64,000 nucleotides of DNA from NCBI GenBank assembly GCA_966210515.1, contig CBIHLM010000013.1:14728-78727 (forward strand), written 5' to 3'. Positions 8,856-18,612 of the stretch are shown in pieces. Position 1 is the stretch's first letter. Every line of letters begins with the position of its first letter. The notes below the pieces were generated by a model that saw only the letters and a list, made by a program, of their open reading frames with translations, did no database searches and had not been told where the DNA came from. The position numbers were made by a program, and so were the translations under genes. This DNA is from Paradesertivirga sp966210515. Lineage in GTDB: Bacteria > Bacteroidota > Bacteroidia > Sphingobacteriales > Sphingobacteriaceae.

Positions 8856-9788
8856 GTTACAAAACTGTTTGCTCTGCTGATTGTGCTTGTTCTCGCCTCC
8901 TGCTCAAAAGAAGTATACATGTTCTCTTCTTTTCACGAGCCGGCAGATCAAGGCTTGCGCTTTTTATACAGTTACGACGGCTATAAATGGAACGACCTGA
9001 ACAAAGTTTTTTTAAAGCCCGAGATTGGTAATCAAAAAGTAATGCGCGACCCATCCATCGTAAAAGGACCTGACGGGATTTTTCACTTAGTTTGGACAAG
9101 CAGCTGGAAAGGTGATAAAGGTTTCGGCTACGCATCTTCAAAAGATCTTATTAACTGGTCTGAGCAAAAGTTTATCCCGGTAATGGAGCATGAGCCGACA
9201 ACTGTGAATGTTTGGGCTCCTGAGTTATTTTATGATGAAGATAACAAGCAGTTTATAATGATATGGGCTTCTACAATTCCTTTCCGTTTTCCGAAAAAAC
9301 TGGAAGAAGAAGAGAATAACCACCGGATGTATTATACAACCACTAAGGATTTTAAGACTTTCAGTCCGATAAAGCTTTTTATCGATCCTGAGTTTAGCGT
9401 GATTGATGCGGTTATTGTAAAAAGAAAGGCAAATGATTTTGTGTTGGTTTTGAAAGATAATACTCGCCCGATGAGGAATATAAAAGTCGCCTTTGGTAAA
9501 ACCGCGATTGGCCCGTATACCAATGTTTCGGAGCCTTTCACAGATAATTTTACAGAAGGTCCATCCGTTGCTAAAGTAGGAGATGAGTATCTTATCTATT
9601 TTGATTCTTATCGGGATAAAAAATACGGCAGTGTAAAAACCCGCGATTTCAAAACCTTTACCGATGCTTCTAAGGAAACCAGCATACCGGTAGGACATAA
9701 GCACGGAACTATATTTAAGGCAAATACCAGAATTTTAAAGGGATTGCAGAGAACTGCTGGAATTGATACAGCAAAGGTGAATAAGTAA
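8820..9788 (+). CDS. Glycoside hydrolase family 43 lipoprotein
   Basis: A 322-residue five-bladed beta-propeller. The expected GH43 triad is visible: Asp77 in MRDPSI (base), Asp196 in VIDAVI (pKa modulator) and Glu247 in TEGPSV (acid). WAPEL with Glu135 is another typical motif. A lipobox LASC (Cys28) predicts an outer-membrane lipoprotein. GH43 enzymes in pectin loci are usually arabinofuranosidases or galactosidases. The first 14 residues (MKSFITHHSSLIVT) are encoded by the 14-bp tandem repeat of the neighbouring cassette, giving an unusually long n-region. The stop codon overlaps the next start by one base, so the two are translationally coupled. Confidence 0.8.
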   Translation: MKSFITHHSSLIVTKLFALLIVLVLASCSKEVYMFSSFHEPADQGLRFLYSYDGYKWNDLNKVFLKPEIGNQKVMRDPSIVKGPDGIFHLVWTSSWKGDKGFGYASSKDLINWSEQKFIPVMEHEPTTVNVWAPELFYDEDNKQFIMIWASTIPFRFPKKLEEEENNHRMYYTTTKDFKTFSPIKLFIDPEFSVIDAVIVKRKANDFVLVLKDNTRPMRNIKVAFGKTAIGPYTNVSEPFTDNFTEGPSVAKVGDEYLIYFDSYRDKKYGSVKTRDFKTFTDASKETSIPVGHKHGTIFKANTRILKGLQRTAGIDTAKVNK

Positions 9789-11635
9789 TGATGTATTTAA
9801 AACATAACATAAGTTTAATTTTTCTTGCTGCGCTCAGCTTAACAAAGCTCCAGGCGCAGGATACAGTTAGATATACAGGTACAACTCTTTCTAACGTAGA
9901 TTACCATCACGGGCAATTGAGTCCGGCGGTTGGGGTGCACAATGTCCAGGTTTTCAGGGCAAACCGCGAGCACCCTGAACTGGCAGATGGCTTTAGCTGG
10001 ACGTATAACCACGCCCCGATGCTGGCATACTGGAATAATACTTTTTATCTTGAATACCTGAGCGATCCTGTCGGCGAACATATCCCGCCAAGCCAGACTT
10101 TACTGCATACTTCAAAAGATGGCTATAACTGGTCCAAACCGGCTATTCTTTTCCCTCCATATAAAATACCTGATGGCTGGAAAAAAGAAGGATATCCAGG
10201 CGTAGCTAAAGATTTGTATGCTACTATGCATCAGCGTGTTGGTTTTTATGTGTCTAAAAAAAATCGCTTATTGGCATTGGCCTATTACGGCATTGCCATG
10301 GATGCAAAGGATGATCCAAATGACGGCAAGGGAATTGGAAGGGTCGTACGTGAGATCAGGAAAGACGGATCGTATGGACCGATTTATTTTCTTCGTCATA
10401 ATTCAACCTGGAATCCCAAAAAATCACAGTATCCATTTTATACAAAAAGCAAAGACAAAGCATTTGTAAAAGCCTGTAAAGAGATTTTATCGGATCCATT
10501 AATGATGCAGCAAATGGTAGAAGAGGCTGACAGAAACGATCCTTTGATTCCATATAAACGCCCTGTTAAAGCATTTAGTTATTATCATTTAAAAGATGGA
10601 CGTGTAGTTGGTTTATGGAAACATGCCTTAACTTCTATAAGCGATAACGGTGGTAAATCATGGAAATACGATCCTTTACGTGCGCCGGGATTTGTAAATA
10701 GCAATGCGAAAATCTGGGGACAAAAAACATCCGACGGCCGTTATGCTACCGTTTACAATCCATCAGAATTTAGATGGCCTTTAGCGGTTTCTACCAGCGA
10801 CAATGGTTTAGATTATAAGGATCTTTTGTTGGTCAACGGCGAGATTTCTCCGATGCGTTATGGCGGTAATTATAAATCTTACGGACCGCAGTACGTTCGC
10901 GGAATTTTAGAAGGTAACGGAAATCCCCCGGATGGAAAAATGTGGCTTACCTACAGCATGAACAAAGAGGACATGTGGGTGGCCGGCGTACCGGTGCCGG
11001 TAACTTCAAAAGTTAATGCACATGCAAATGAGAACTTTAGTCAATTCAACAAGCTGTCTGATCTTAAATTGTGGAATGTTTATAGTCCGCTTTGGGCTTC
11101 TGTAAAAATTGAAAAAGCTTCTGATGGTACCAATGCTTTAACTTTGCGGGATAAAGATAAATACGATTATGCCAGAGCAGAACGTGTGATCCCTGAGTCT
11201 AAAAAAGTAGCAGTGGAGTTCTCAATCATTCCTTCGCAAAGCGATAAAGGAACCCTTCAGATAGAATTTACCGATGCGAAAGGCATTGCAGCGTCTCGTC
11301 TAATTTTCGATGATCAGGCGCAGTTTCAGGCAAAAGTAGGTTATCGTAACTCCGGTATTATGAAATATGAAGCCGGAAAGCAATACAATATCAGGATAGA
11401 ACTTGATCGCGATAAGCGGATTTACAATGTATTTGTAAATGGAGAAAGTAAGGGTGCAAAGATTCAGTTTGCACCGGTTGCATCATTCGAGAGGGTAGTT
11501 TTCAGAACAGGCGATGTTCGCCGTTTTCCGGATGCTGACACTCCGACTGACCAAACATACGATTTAGAAAATCCCGGCACACCGGTTCCGGAAGCTGTAT
11601 TTTATATAAAATCATTCAAAACTTCGGCATATTAA
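9788..11635 (+). CDS. Secreted sialidase-like beta-propeller with C-terminal LamG-like domain
   Basis: A 615-residue protein with a signal peptide ending LQAQ at about residue 24. The propeller (about 35-420) contains Asp-box-like turns: HTSKDGYNW, SISDNGGKSW and STSDNGLDY. The final about 180 residues (from KLSDLKLWNVYSP) resemble a concanavalin/LamG-type beta-sandwich. Proteins like this are usually labelled exo-alpha-sialidase. In a pectin locus the natural substrates would be the sialic-acid-like ulosonic acids Kdo and Dha of RG-II. The length is compatible with the Dha-hydrolase family GH143, but I cannot confirm the family. It overlaps the previous gene by one base and is followed by an esterase gene after one base. 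Confidence 0.6.
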   Translation: MMYLKHNISLIFLAALSLTKLQAQDTVRYTGTTLSNVDYHHGQLSPAVGVHNVQVFRANREHPELADGFSWTYNHAPMLAYWNNTFYLEYLSDPVGEHIPPSQTLLHTSKDGYNWSKPAILFPPYKIPDGWKKEGYPGVAKDLYATMHQRVGFYVSKKNRLLALAYYGIAMDAKDDPNDGKGIGRVVREIRKDGSYGPIYFLRHNSTWNPKKSQYPFYTKSKDKAFVKACKEILSDPLMMQQMVEEADRNDPLIPYKRPVKAFSYYHLKDGRVVGLWKHALTSISDNGGKSWKYDPLRAPGFVNSNAKIWGQKTSDGRYATVYNPSEFRWPLAVSTSDNGLDYKDLLLVNGEISPMRYGGNYKSYGPQYVRGILEGNGNPPDGKMWLTYSMNKEDMWVAGVPVPVTSKVNAHANENFSQFNKLSDLKLWNVYSPLWASVKIEKASDGTNALTLRDKDKYDYARAERVIPESKKVAVEFSIIPSQSDKGTLQIEFTDAKGIAASRLIFDDQAQFQAKVGYRNSGIMKYEAGKQYNIRIELDRDKRIYNVFVNGESKGAKIQFAPVASFERVVFRTGDVRRFPDADTPTDQTYDLENPGTPVPEAVFYIKSFKTSAY

Positions 11636-11636
11636 A

Positions 11637-13079
11637 ATGAGGAATTTAACGGCCTGCATTATTTTATTCCTGTTTGCTTCGAATACCGAGGCAGAAATTG
11701 TGCTGCCTCGTATTTTGGCACATGGAATGGTATTGCAACGTGAAAAGCCTCTGCCTATCTGGGGAACGGCTGCCGCCGGAGAGCAGATTACTGTTCAGTT
11801 TGCGGGTCAGCAGAAAAAAACCACAGCCGACGAAAGCGGAAAATGGATGGTGTTTTTAGCTCCTTTAAAAGCATCCAATAAACCGGCTTCTTTAACAATC
11901 ACTGGTTCTAACAAAATTCAACTTGATAATATCCTTGTTGGCGAAGTCTGGCTTTGCTCCGGGCAATCGAACATGGAATATACCATGCGCAAGAATAGCA
12001 AGATTACAAAGTCTGAGATAAAAGGGCAAAATCCTGTTGATGAACTGGAATATGCTAACAATCCCGAAATTCGTCTTTTCCTGGTAAACAGAAAAGAATT
12101 GGCAAAACCTAATCCAGCTCATACCGGCTGGAGTGTTGCCCGCGACTCAGCTTTACGTTCTTTCTCAGCTGCCGGTTATTTCTTCGCAAAAGAATTGAAT
12201 CAGAAACTGGATGTCCCTATCGGGATGATTTCTTCAGCGATTCCTGGCAGTGCTATAGAACCCTGGATTCCTGTGAGTGGATTTACGTCTGAGTTTTTTA
12301 AAGACAAAAAGGTCAGCGGTGATCCGGGGAAATTTTATGAGCCAATGATTTTTCCTTTGGCGCCCTTTGCTTTAAAAGGGTTTTTATGGTACCAGGGAGA
12401 AACCAACTGTTTTCAGAATGAAACCATTGAGTATACATACAAAATGGAAGCCTTAATTAATAGTTGGCGGAAACTGTGGAACGATAAAACGCTTCCATTT
12501 TATTACACTCAGATTGCTCCGTTCTACTATTCAAAAAGTGCCGGTAAATATCCATTAACAAAAGAAACGCTTCCGAAATTTTGGGAGGCGCAAAAACTGG
12601 CGATGGAGATTCCATACACCGGAATAATAACTACTACAGATCTGGTGAATACTCCTGATGATTTACATCCGGGTTTTAAATGGGAAATAGGAAGAAGATT
12701 GGCGCAATGGCCGCTAGCCAAAAATTACGGTGTAAATGTTACGCCAGCAGGTCCGCTTTACAAGCAGATGCAGATCAAAAAAAATAGAATTAAACTGAGT
12801 TTCCAGTATGCCGGAAAAGGTTTAATCAGTAAAGATGGAAGAGCATTAAGCCAGTTTGAAATAGCCGGCAACGATGGGGAGTTTGTTCAGGCAGAAGCTG
12901 TAATTAAAGGGAAGAAAGTATTTGTTTCTTCATCAGCGGTTTCAAAACCTGTAAATGTTCGCTTTGGCTGGGACGAAGGCGGCAAAGCAAATTTCTTCAA
13001 TAGAGACGGATTGCCCGCAATGCCTTTCAGAACTGATAATCCATTAATTAATCAATACAAACACACAGGAACTAATTAA
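11637..13079 (+). CDS. Sialate O-acetylesterase-type secreted esterase
   Basis: A 480-residue SGNH-like hydrolase of the SASA family with a signal peptide ending at about residue 19. The nucleophile motif GEVWLCSGQSNMEY carries Ser111. WYQGETN (251-257) is the oxyanion/block III segment, and DDLHPG (341-346) holds the Asp-x-x-His pair with His344. The N-terminal about 100 residues form the beta-sandwich normally found ahead of this catalytic domain (LPIWGTAAAGEQITVQF). The family removes O-acetyl groups from sialic acid or plant glycans. Here the likely targets are acetylated pectin residues. It overlaps the following GH2 gene by one base. Confidence 0.85.
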   Translation: MRNLTACIILFLFASNTEAEIVLPRILAHGMVLQREKPLPIWGTAAAGEQITVQFAGQQKKTTADESGKWMVFLAPLKASNKPASLTITGSNKIQLDNILVGEVWLCSGQSNMEYTMRKNSKITKSEIKGQNPVDELEYANNPEIRLFLVNRKELAKPNPAHTGWSVARDSALRSFSAAGYFFAKELNQKLDVPIGMISSAIPGSAIEPWIPVSGFTSEFFKDKKVSGDPGKFYEPMIFPLAPFALKGFLWYQGETNCFQNETIEYTYKMEALINSWRKLWNDKTLPFYYTQIAPFYYSKSAGKYPLTKETLPKFWEAQKLAMEIPYTGIITTTDLVNTPDDLHPGFKWEIGRRLAQWPLAKNYGVNVTPAGPLYKQMQIKKNRIKLSFQYAGKGLISKDGRALSQFEIAGNDGEFVQAEAVIKGKKVFVSSSAVSKPVNVRFGWDEGGKANFFNRDGLPAMPFRTDNPLINQYKHTGTN

Positions 13080-15844
13080 TGAACAAAGTTTTACGACATA
13101 TAGTAATTTTTACCTTTTGCCTTTTACCTTTTGCCTTCATCATGGCTCAGGAAACGGAGAAACTATATCTGTCCGGCACCGGAAATGATAATACTGTTCA
13201 ATGGGATTTTATGGTTTCTGCCGGTATGAATTCTGGTAAATGGTCGAAAATTGCTGTGCCTTCTAATTGGGAATTACAGGGCTTTGGTAAATACGATTAT
13301 GGCTTCGCCAAAGATAGTGTACGCGGGAAAGAGAAAGGTTTTTACAAATATTCCTTCAATGTTCCTTCATCCTGGAAAGGAAGAAAAATAAACATCGTTT
13401 TCGAAGGTTCGATGACGGATACCGAAGTAAAGATAAATGGTAAACCGGCGGGAGAAATTCATCAGGGAGCTTTTTATGCGTTTAAATACGATATCAGTCA
13501 GCTGTTAAATTATGGTGCTTCAAATTTACTGGAAGCTACCGTAGCAAATCATTCTGCTAACCCATCAGTAAATGAAGCAGAAAGGAAAGCTGATTTCTGG
13601 ATTTTCGGAGGGATATTCAGACCAGTTTATCTGGAGTCGTTGCCGGGGTCTCACATTGAACGGGTTGCTATTGATGCAAAAGCTAACGGACAGTTTACAG
13701 CGCAAGTTTTTCATTCTGCAAATGCAGATAAAGTTTCAGTTCAATTGTACTCTGTTGACGGAAAGAAATTCGGTAAAAAACTTACTCAGGTTTTAAATAA
13801 TTCGTCAAATGTCCTCGTCTCTGGGAAGTTCAATTCGCCTAAGCTATGGTCTTCCGAGTTTCCTAATTTATACAAAGCTGTTTTTACTCTTTATAAAAAA
13901 GGAAAAGCTGTTCACTCTATCAATCAAAAAATCGGTTTCCGCACTATAGAAGTTAAAGAACGCGACGGAGTGTATGTAAATGGGGTTAAGGTTAAATTTA
14001 AAGGTGTAAATCGTCATTCATTTTACCCGACATCGGGCAGAACTACCAGCAAAAAAGTTAGCATTGATGATGTGAACCTGATGAAGGATATGAATATGAA
14101 CGCAGTTCGTATGGCTCATTATCCGCCAGACGGACATTTTTTAGATGTATGCGATTCGCTGGGCTTATTTGTAATGGACGAGCTGGCAGGCTGGCACGGC
14201 AATTACGATACCCCTACAGGTACAAAGCTTGTAAAAGAAATGCTTTCGCATGATGTCAATCATCCATCAATCGTTTTCTGGGCAAATGGAAATGAAGGTG
14301 GACACAATAGAGATCTGGACGCATTATTTGCACAGGAAGATATTCAAAAGCGACCAGTGATTCATCCCTGGGAGGATTTCAATGGTTTTGATACCCAGCA
14401 TTATCGCGAATATAATTATGGGATAAGCAATTATCGTCATGGGCACAGCATTGTTATGCCAACTGAGTTTCTACACGGAATGTACGATGGCGGTCATGGT
14501 GCCAGTTTAGACGATTACTGGAACGATATGCTGATCAACCCGCTTTCAGCAGGCGGTTTTCTGTGGGATTTCGCTGATCAGGGGGTTGTTCGTACCGATA
14601 AAAATGGAGTTATAGATACTGACAAAAATCGTGGTGCGGATGGAATTGTTGGTCCATATCACGAAAAAGAAGCCAGCTTTTATACGATTAAAGAGGTTTG
14701 GAGTCCGGTTTATTTTGAGCCACGCGAAATGACATCCGGGTTTAACGGAGCTTTTAATATCGAGAACAGGTATTACTTTACAAATCTGAACCAGTGTAAA
14801 TTCAGCTGGAAGCTTTTGAATTTAAAGAGCCAAAGCGCTAAAACAGGAAGTCCTTCTTCTCCGAATGTCAAACCATTTGAAAAAGGGGTCCTGAATGTTT
14901 CTCTGCCGGCAGACTGGAGAAATTTTGATGTATTATATATCAGCGCTACCGATCCTCATAACCGCGAATTGTTTACCTGGAGTTTCCCCATAACTCTTCC
15001 AAAAACAGAAGCAAACAGGTTAGTGATTACTGAAGGAAATGGAACGGTAAGTCTATCAGAAACCGACACCCTCTACAACGTTTCGGCAAACGGAATAAGC
15101 CTCAGCTTCAGCAAAAAGACCGGAATTTTAAGAAGTGTTAAAAATGCAAAAGGCTCGATTCCTTTTACAAACGGACCGATTGTTCAGGAAGGAGCAACGA
15201 ATTTCCAAAATATAAAACACAGAATGGATGGAAAGAATATAATTATTGAATCCACCTTTGATAGAAAGGCTGCATACAATACGCTTCAATGGACAATTTA
15301 TCCATCAGGCTGGGTTAAGTTGAATGTAAAATATTTCCCGGCAGAATACCTCACAAACTTCATCGGAGTCAATTTCTCTTTTCCAGAAAGTAAGATCAAG
15401 GGAGTTCAATACTTGGGAGATGGGCCATACCGGGTTTGGAGAAATCGTGTAAAAGGCAATCAATTCGGTGTTTGGAACAAAGATTATAACACAACCGAAA
15501 CTGGTGAACAATGGGTCTATCCTGAATTTAAAGGATATCATTCAAATATGTACTGGAGTAAATTTATTACTGCCGAACAGCCATTTACTGTAGTGACTGA
15601 AAATGAAGATGTGTTTTTGCGCTTGTTTACTCCTGCTTGGAAAACTGACCAGTGGCACAATTACGAACCGATATTTCCTTCCGGCGATATTTCATTTATG
15701 CAGGGCATTCCGGGGATAGGTACGAAAACCCAACGTGCAGACAGAAGTGGTCCGATGGCCGGAAAAAATGTTTTTTACGATTACGAAAAGGAACCAGCAA
15801 GGGCTCTGGACCTGACATTATATTTTGATTTCTCAGGGAGATAA
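13079..15844 (+). CDS. Glycoside hydrolase family 2 (beta-galactosidase-like)
   Basis: A 921-residue secreted GH2 enzyme with signal peptide ending MAQ at residue 24. Order of parts: sugar-binding jelly roll (about 30-190, with FYKYSFNVP), immunoglobulin-like domain (about 195-295), TIM barrel (about 296-600) and beta-rich C-terminal domains. Glu406 in WANGNEGG is the expected acid/base and Glu463 in PTEFLHG the expected nucleophile. GH2 covers beta-galactosidases, glucuronidases and related enzymes, and the exact glycone cannot be read from the sequence. It is coupled to the esterase upstream and to the GH78 gene one base downstream, suggesting concerted action on one side chain. Confidence 0.85.
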   Translation: MNKVLRHIVIFTFCLLPFAFIMAQETEKLYLSGTGNDNTVQWDFMVSAGMNSGKWSKIAVPSNWELQGFGKYDYGFAKDSVRGKEKGFYKYSFNVPSSWKGRKINIVFEGSMTDTEVKINGKPAGEIHQGAFYAFKYDISQLLNYGASNLLEATVANHSANPSVNEAERKADFWIFGGIFRPVYLESLPGSHIERVAIDAKANGQFTAQVFHSANADKVSVQLYSVDGKKFGKKLTQVLNNSSNVLVSGKFNSPKLWSSEFPNLYKAVFTLYKKGKAVHSINQKIGFRTIEVKERDGVYVNGVKVKFKGVNRHSFYPTSGRTTSKKVSIDDVNLMKDMNMNAVRMAHYPPDGHFLDVCDSLGLFVMDELAGWHGNYDTPTGTKLVKEMLSHDVNHPSIVFWANGNEGGHNRDLDALFAQEDIQKRPVIHPWEDFNGFDTQHYREYNYGISNYRHGHSIVMPTEFLHGMYDGGHGASLDDYWNDMLINPLSAGGFLWDFADQGVVRTDKNGVIDTDKNRGADGIVGPYHEKEASFYTIKEVWSPVYFEPREMTSGFNGAFNIENRYYFTNLNQCKFSWKLLNLKSQSAKTGSPSSPNVKPFEKGVLNVSLPADWRNFDVLYISATDPHNRELFTWSFPITLPKTEANRLVITEGNGTVSLSETDTLYNVSANGISLSFSKKTGILRSVKNAKGSIPFTNGPIVQEGATNFQNIKHRMDGKNIIIESTFDRKAAYNTLQWTIYPSGWVKLNVKYFPAEYLTNFIGVNFSFPESKIKGVQYLGDGPYRVWRNRVKGNQFGVWNKDYNTTETGEQWVYPEFKGYHSNMYWSKFITAEQPFTVVTENEDVFLRLFTPAWKTDQWHNYEPIFPSGDISFMQGIPGIGTKTQRADRSGPMAGKNVFYDYEKEPARALDLTLYFDFSGR

Positions 15845-15845
15845 G

Positions 15846-18602
15846 ATGAAGATATTACGATATTTTTTTGTTCTGCTAAGCATTGCGCTGTTCGCATCCT
15901 TCAAGCGAGAGGAATTGCCTCTTGTTAAACTTGAAAATTTGCGTGCAGAGTTATTGCATAACCCTGTCGGGATTGATGTGGTATCACCTCGTTTAAGCTG
16001 GGAAATTCCAGTTCCGGCCCGTGGAACAGAGCAAACCGCTTATCAAATTCTTGTTGCTTCAAGCCAGGAAAAGCTTAACGCCAATGAGGGTGATTTATGG
16101 AATTCCGGCAGAGTAAATTCGAACGAGTCTGTTCATGTCAGATACGCGGGTAAACCCTTAAAAAGCAGAGACAAGGCTTTTTGGAAAGTTAAAGTATGGA
16201 CAAATAACGGCTTTTCGGATTGGAGTGCACCTGCATTCTGGAGCATGGGCTTAAAGCAATACAAAGACTGGGAAGGTCGCTGGATAGGCTTTGATCGTTA
16301 TTTTCCATGGGATAACCCAGACCTGCCGAAACTATCAGCGAGGTACTTCAGAAAAGAATTTTCGACAACAAAACAGGTTAAATCGGCAACAGCCTCTATC
16401 ATCGGTTTAGGTTTATATGAGCTGTACATCGACGGAAAGAAGATCGGCGACCAGGTTTTAGCACCTGCACCGACAGATTATACTCAAAATGTTAAGTACA
16501 ATACCTTCGATGTTACCGATCATTTAAAAGCCGGGAAGCATGCCATCGGAGTAATTCTGGGTAACGGTCGTTTTTTTGAAATGCGCCAAACTAAAGCCTA
16601 TAAACAGAAGACATTCGGTTTCCCGAAACTGTTGATGCAAGTGAATATTGTTTATGCTGACGGAACGAAAGAAACCATCAAAACTGATGAGAGCTGGAAG
16701 GGTACAGCCGACGGGCCGATACTGGCAAACAACGAATATGATGGCGAAGAATATGACGCCCGTAAAGAAATGTCGGGTTGGAACCAACCTGGATTTAATG
16801 AGCAAAATTGGTTGAAATCTGAATATGTGCAGGAGCCGGGCGGAGTTTACGAGGCACAAATGAACCAGTTTATGAAAGTGATGCAGGATATCAAACCTGT
16901 GTCCATTACGAAACGAAGCAATGGGGATTACATCATCGATTTTGGCCAGAATATGGCCGGATGGGTAAAACTACGTGTGAAGGGTGAAAAAGGCCGAAAA
17001 CTGACTCTCAAATTTGCAGAATCTTTACAGGCAAACGGCGACTTATTTATCGCTAACCTGCGTGATGCCAAAACCACCGACACCTATATTCTCAAAGGAG
17101 AAGGCGTCGAGGAGTGGGAACCTCGTTTTGTTTATCATGGTTTTCGCTATGTCGAAGTAAGCGGATATCCGGGTACACCGACCAAAAATGATTTTACAGC
17201 ACGGTTGATTTATGACGATATGCAAACCGTTGGTTCTTTCGAAACCTCCAATGCTTTGTTAAATCAGATTCATAGAAATTCATGGTGGGGAATTGCCTCG
17301 AATTACAAAGGAATGCCGGTGGATTGTCCTCAACGTAATGAGCGTCAACCCTGGTTAGGCGACAGGTCGACTGGCGCTTATGGGGAAAGTTTCCTGTTTG
17401 ATAATACTGCTTTGTACAATAAATGGCTGGAGGATATCAGGTATTCTCAGAAACCAGATGGAGCTATTCCTGATGTGGCGCCAGCCTTTTGGCGCTATTA
17501 CAGTGATAACATGACCTGGCCGGGAACACTGCTTTTGGTTTCCGATATGCTTTATCGCCAAACCGGAGATGTGACGGTTCTTAAAACAAATTATCCGGCA
17601 ATGAAAAAATGGTTGCTGTATATGCAATCGCGTTATAAAAATGATGAGGGCATTATTACTAAGGATAGCTATGGAGACTGGTGTGCTCCGCCTGCAACTG
17701 CTGAAGCGGGTCGCGGTGTAAATGCTGATCAAAAGCACCCAAGCGCTTTAATCGCATCCGCATATTACTATCACTATTTAAATATGATGAGTCGTTTTGC
17801 GAAGCTCACCGGTAACGATGCAGATATTTCAGCATTTTCTGAGCTAGCGACTTCGGCAAAGACTGCTTTTAATAAGAAATTCTACAATCAAAAAGGCTTT
17901 TACGGTGAGAATACTCTTACAGATAATCTGTTAGCAGTTCATTTTAAATTAGTTGACCCAGGGAACGTCAATAAAGTGCATCGTAGGATAGTGAATATTA
18001 TTGAAGTTGAAAACAAGGGACATTTAAGCACAGGATTGATCGGAACTCAGTGGCTTATGCGTACACTTTCGGATATAGGAAGATCCGATTTAGCTTATAA
18101 AATTGCTTCCAAGAAAACATACCCTTCGTGGGGGTACATGATCGAAAATGGCGCTACAGCCATTTGGGAACTTTGGAATGGAAACACTGCTGATCCGAAA
18201 ATGAATTCTCAAAATCACGTGATGATGCTTGGCGATTTAATGATCTGGTATTATGAGAATTTACTGGGGATACAATCCGATTATGAAAATCCGGGGTTTA
18301 AGAGAATTATTATGAAGCCTGAGCTGATCGACGGATTAAATTATGCAAAAGGTACATACAAATCGCCTTATGGTGTCATAGGAAGTGATTGGAAACGAGA
18401 TGGCAAATCATTTAACTGGAATATAACAATACCAGCCAATACAAAAGCAATGGTTTATGTGCCAGCAAATTCTGCCGATAAGGTTAAAGAAGGGAATACA
18501 AAGGCTTCCTCTTTAAGAGGCGTAAAATTTATAAAAATGGAAGGCAATAGAGCACTTTTCGAGGTTGGTTCGGGCACGTACACATTTAGTTCAAGCATTT
18601 AA
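15846..18602 (+). CDS. GH78 alpha-L-rhamnosidase
   Basis: About 918 residues. ATG 15846 is chosen because it follows the previous stop by one base and gives a normal signal peptide; an ATG at 15825 would overlap the GH2 gene. Domains: fibronectin-like N-terminus (25-135, VGIDVVSPRLSWEI), beta-sandwich (about 165-345) and a conserved IDFGQNMAGWVKLRVKGEKG block. The (alpha/alpha)6 barrel follows, with DCPQRNERQPWLGD (493-506), the usual GH78 active-site region, and a later GATAIWELWNG motif. The C-terminal beta domain is complete. It should release alpha-linked L-rhamnose from rhamnogalacturonan. It is the first of three GH78-type genes in the window. Confidence 0.92.
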   Translation: MKILRYFFVLLSIALFASFKREELPLVKLENLRAELLHNPVGIDVVSPRLSWEIPVPARGTEQTAYQILVASSQEKLNANEGDLWNSGRVNSNESVHVRYAGKPLKSRDKAFWKVKVWTNNGFSDWSAPAFWSMGLKQYKDWEGRWIGFDRYFPWDNPDLPKLSARYFRKEFSTTKQVKSATASIIGLGLYELYIDGKKIGDQVLAPAPTDYTQNVKYNTFDVTDHLKAGKHAIGVILGNGRFFEMRQTKAYKQKTFGFPKLLMQVNIVYADGTKETIKTDESWKGTADGPILANNEYDGEEYDARKEMSGWNQPGFNEQNWLKSEYVQEPGGVYEAQMNQFMKVMQDIKPVSITKRSNGDYIIDFGQNMAGWVKLRVKGEKGRKLTLKFAESLQANGDLFIANLRDAKTTDTYILKGEGVEEWEPRFVYHGFRYVEVSGYPGTPTKNDFTARLIYDDMQTVGSFETSNALLNQIHRNSWWGIASNYKGMPVDCPQRNERQPWLGDRSTGAYGESFLFDNTALYNKWLEDIRYSQKPDGAIPDVAPAFWRYYSDNMTWPGTLLLVSDMLYRQTGDVTVLKTNYPAMKKWLLYMQSRYKNDEGIITKDSYGDWCAPPATAEAGRGVNADQKHPSALIASAYYYHYLNMMSRFAKLTGNDADISAFSELATSAKTAFNKKFYNQKGFYGENTLTDNLLAVHFKLVDPGNVNKVHRRIVNIIEVENKGHLSTGLIGTQWLMRTLSDIGRSDLAYKIASKKTYPSWGYMIENGATAIWELWNGNTADPKMNSQNHVMMLGDLMIWYYENLLGIQSDYENPGFKRIIMKPELIDGLNYAKGTYKSPYGVIGSDWKRDGKSFNWNITIPANTKAMVYVPANSADKVKEGNTKASSLRGVKFIKMEGNRALFEVGSGTYTFSSSI

Positions 18603-18612
18603 TAGATACATT

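Noticed and set aside
9788..11635. True sialidase for host sialic acid
   Set aside because: There is no NanA-NanE-NanK set and all neighbours are plant-pectin enzymes.
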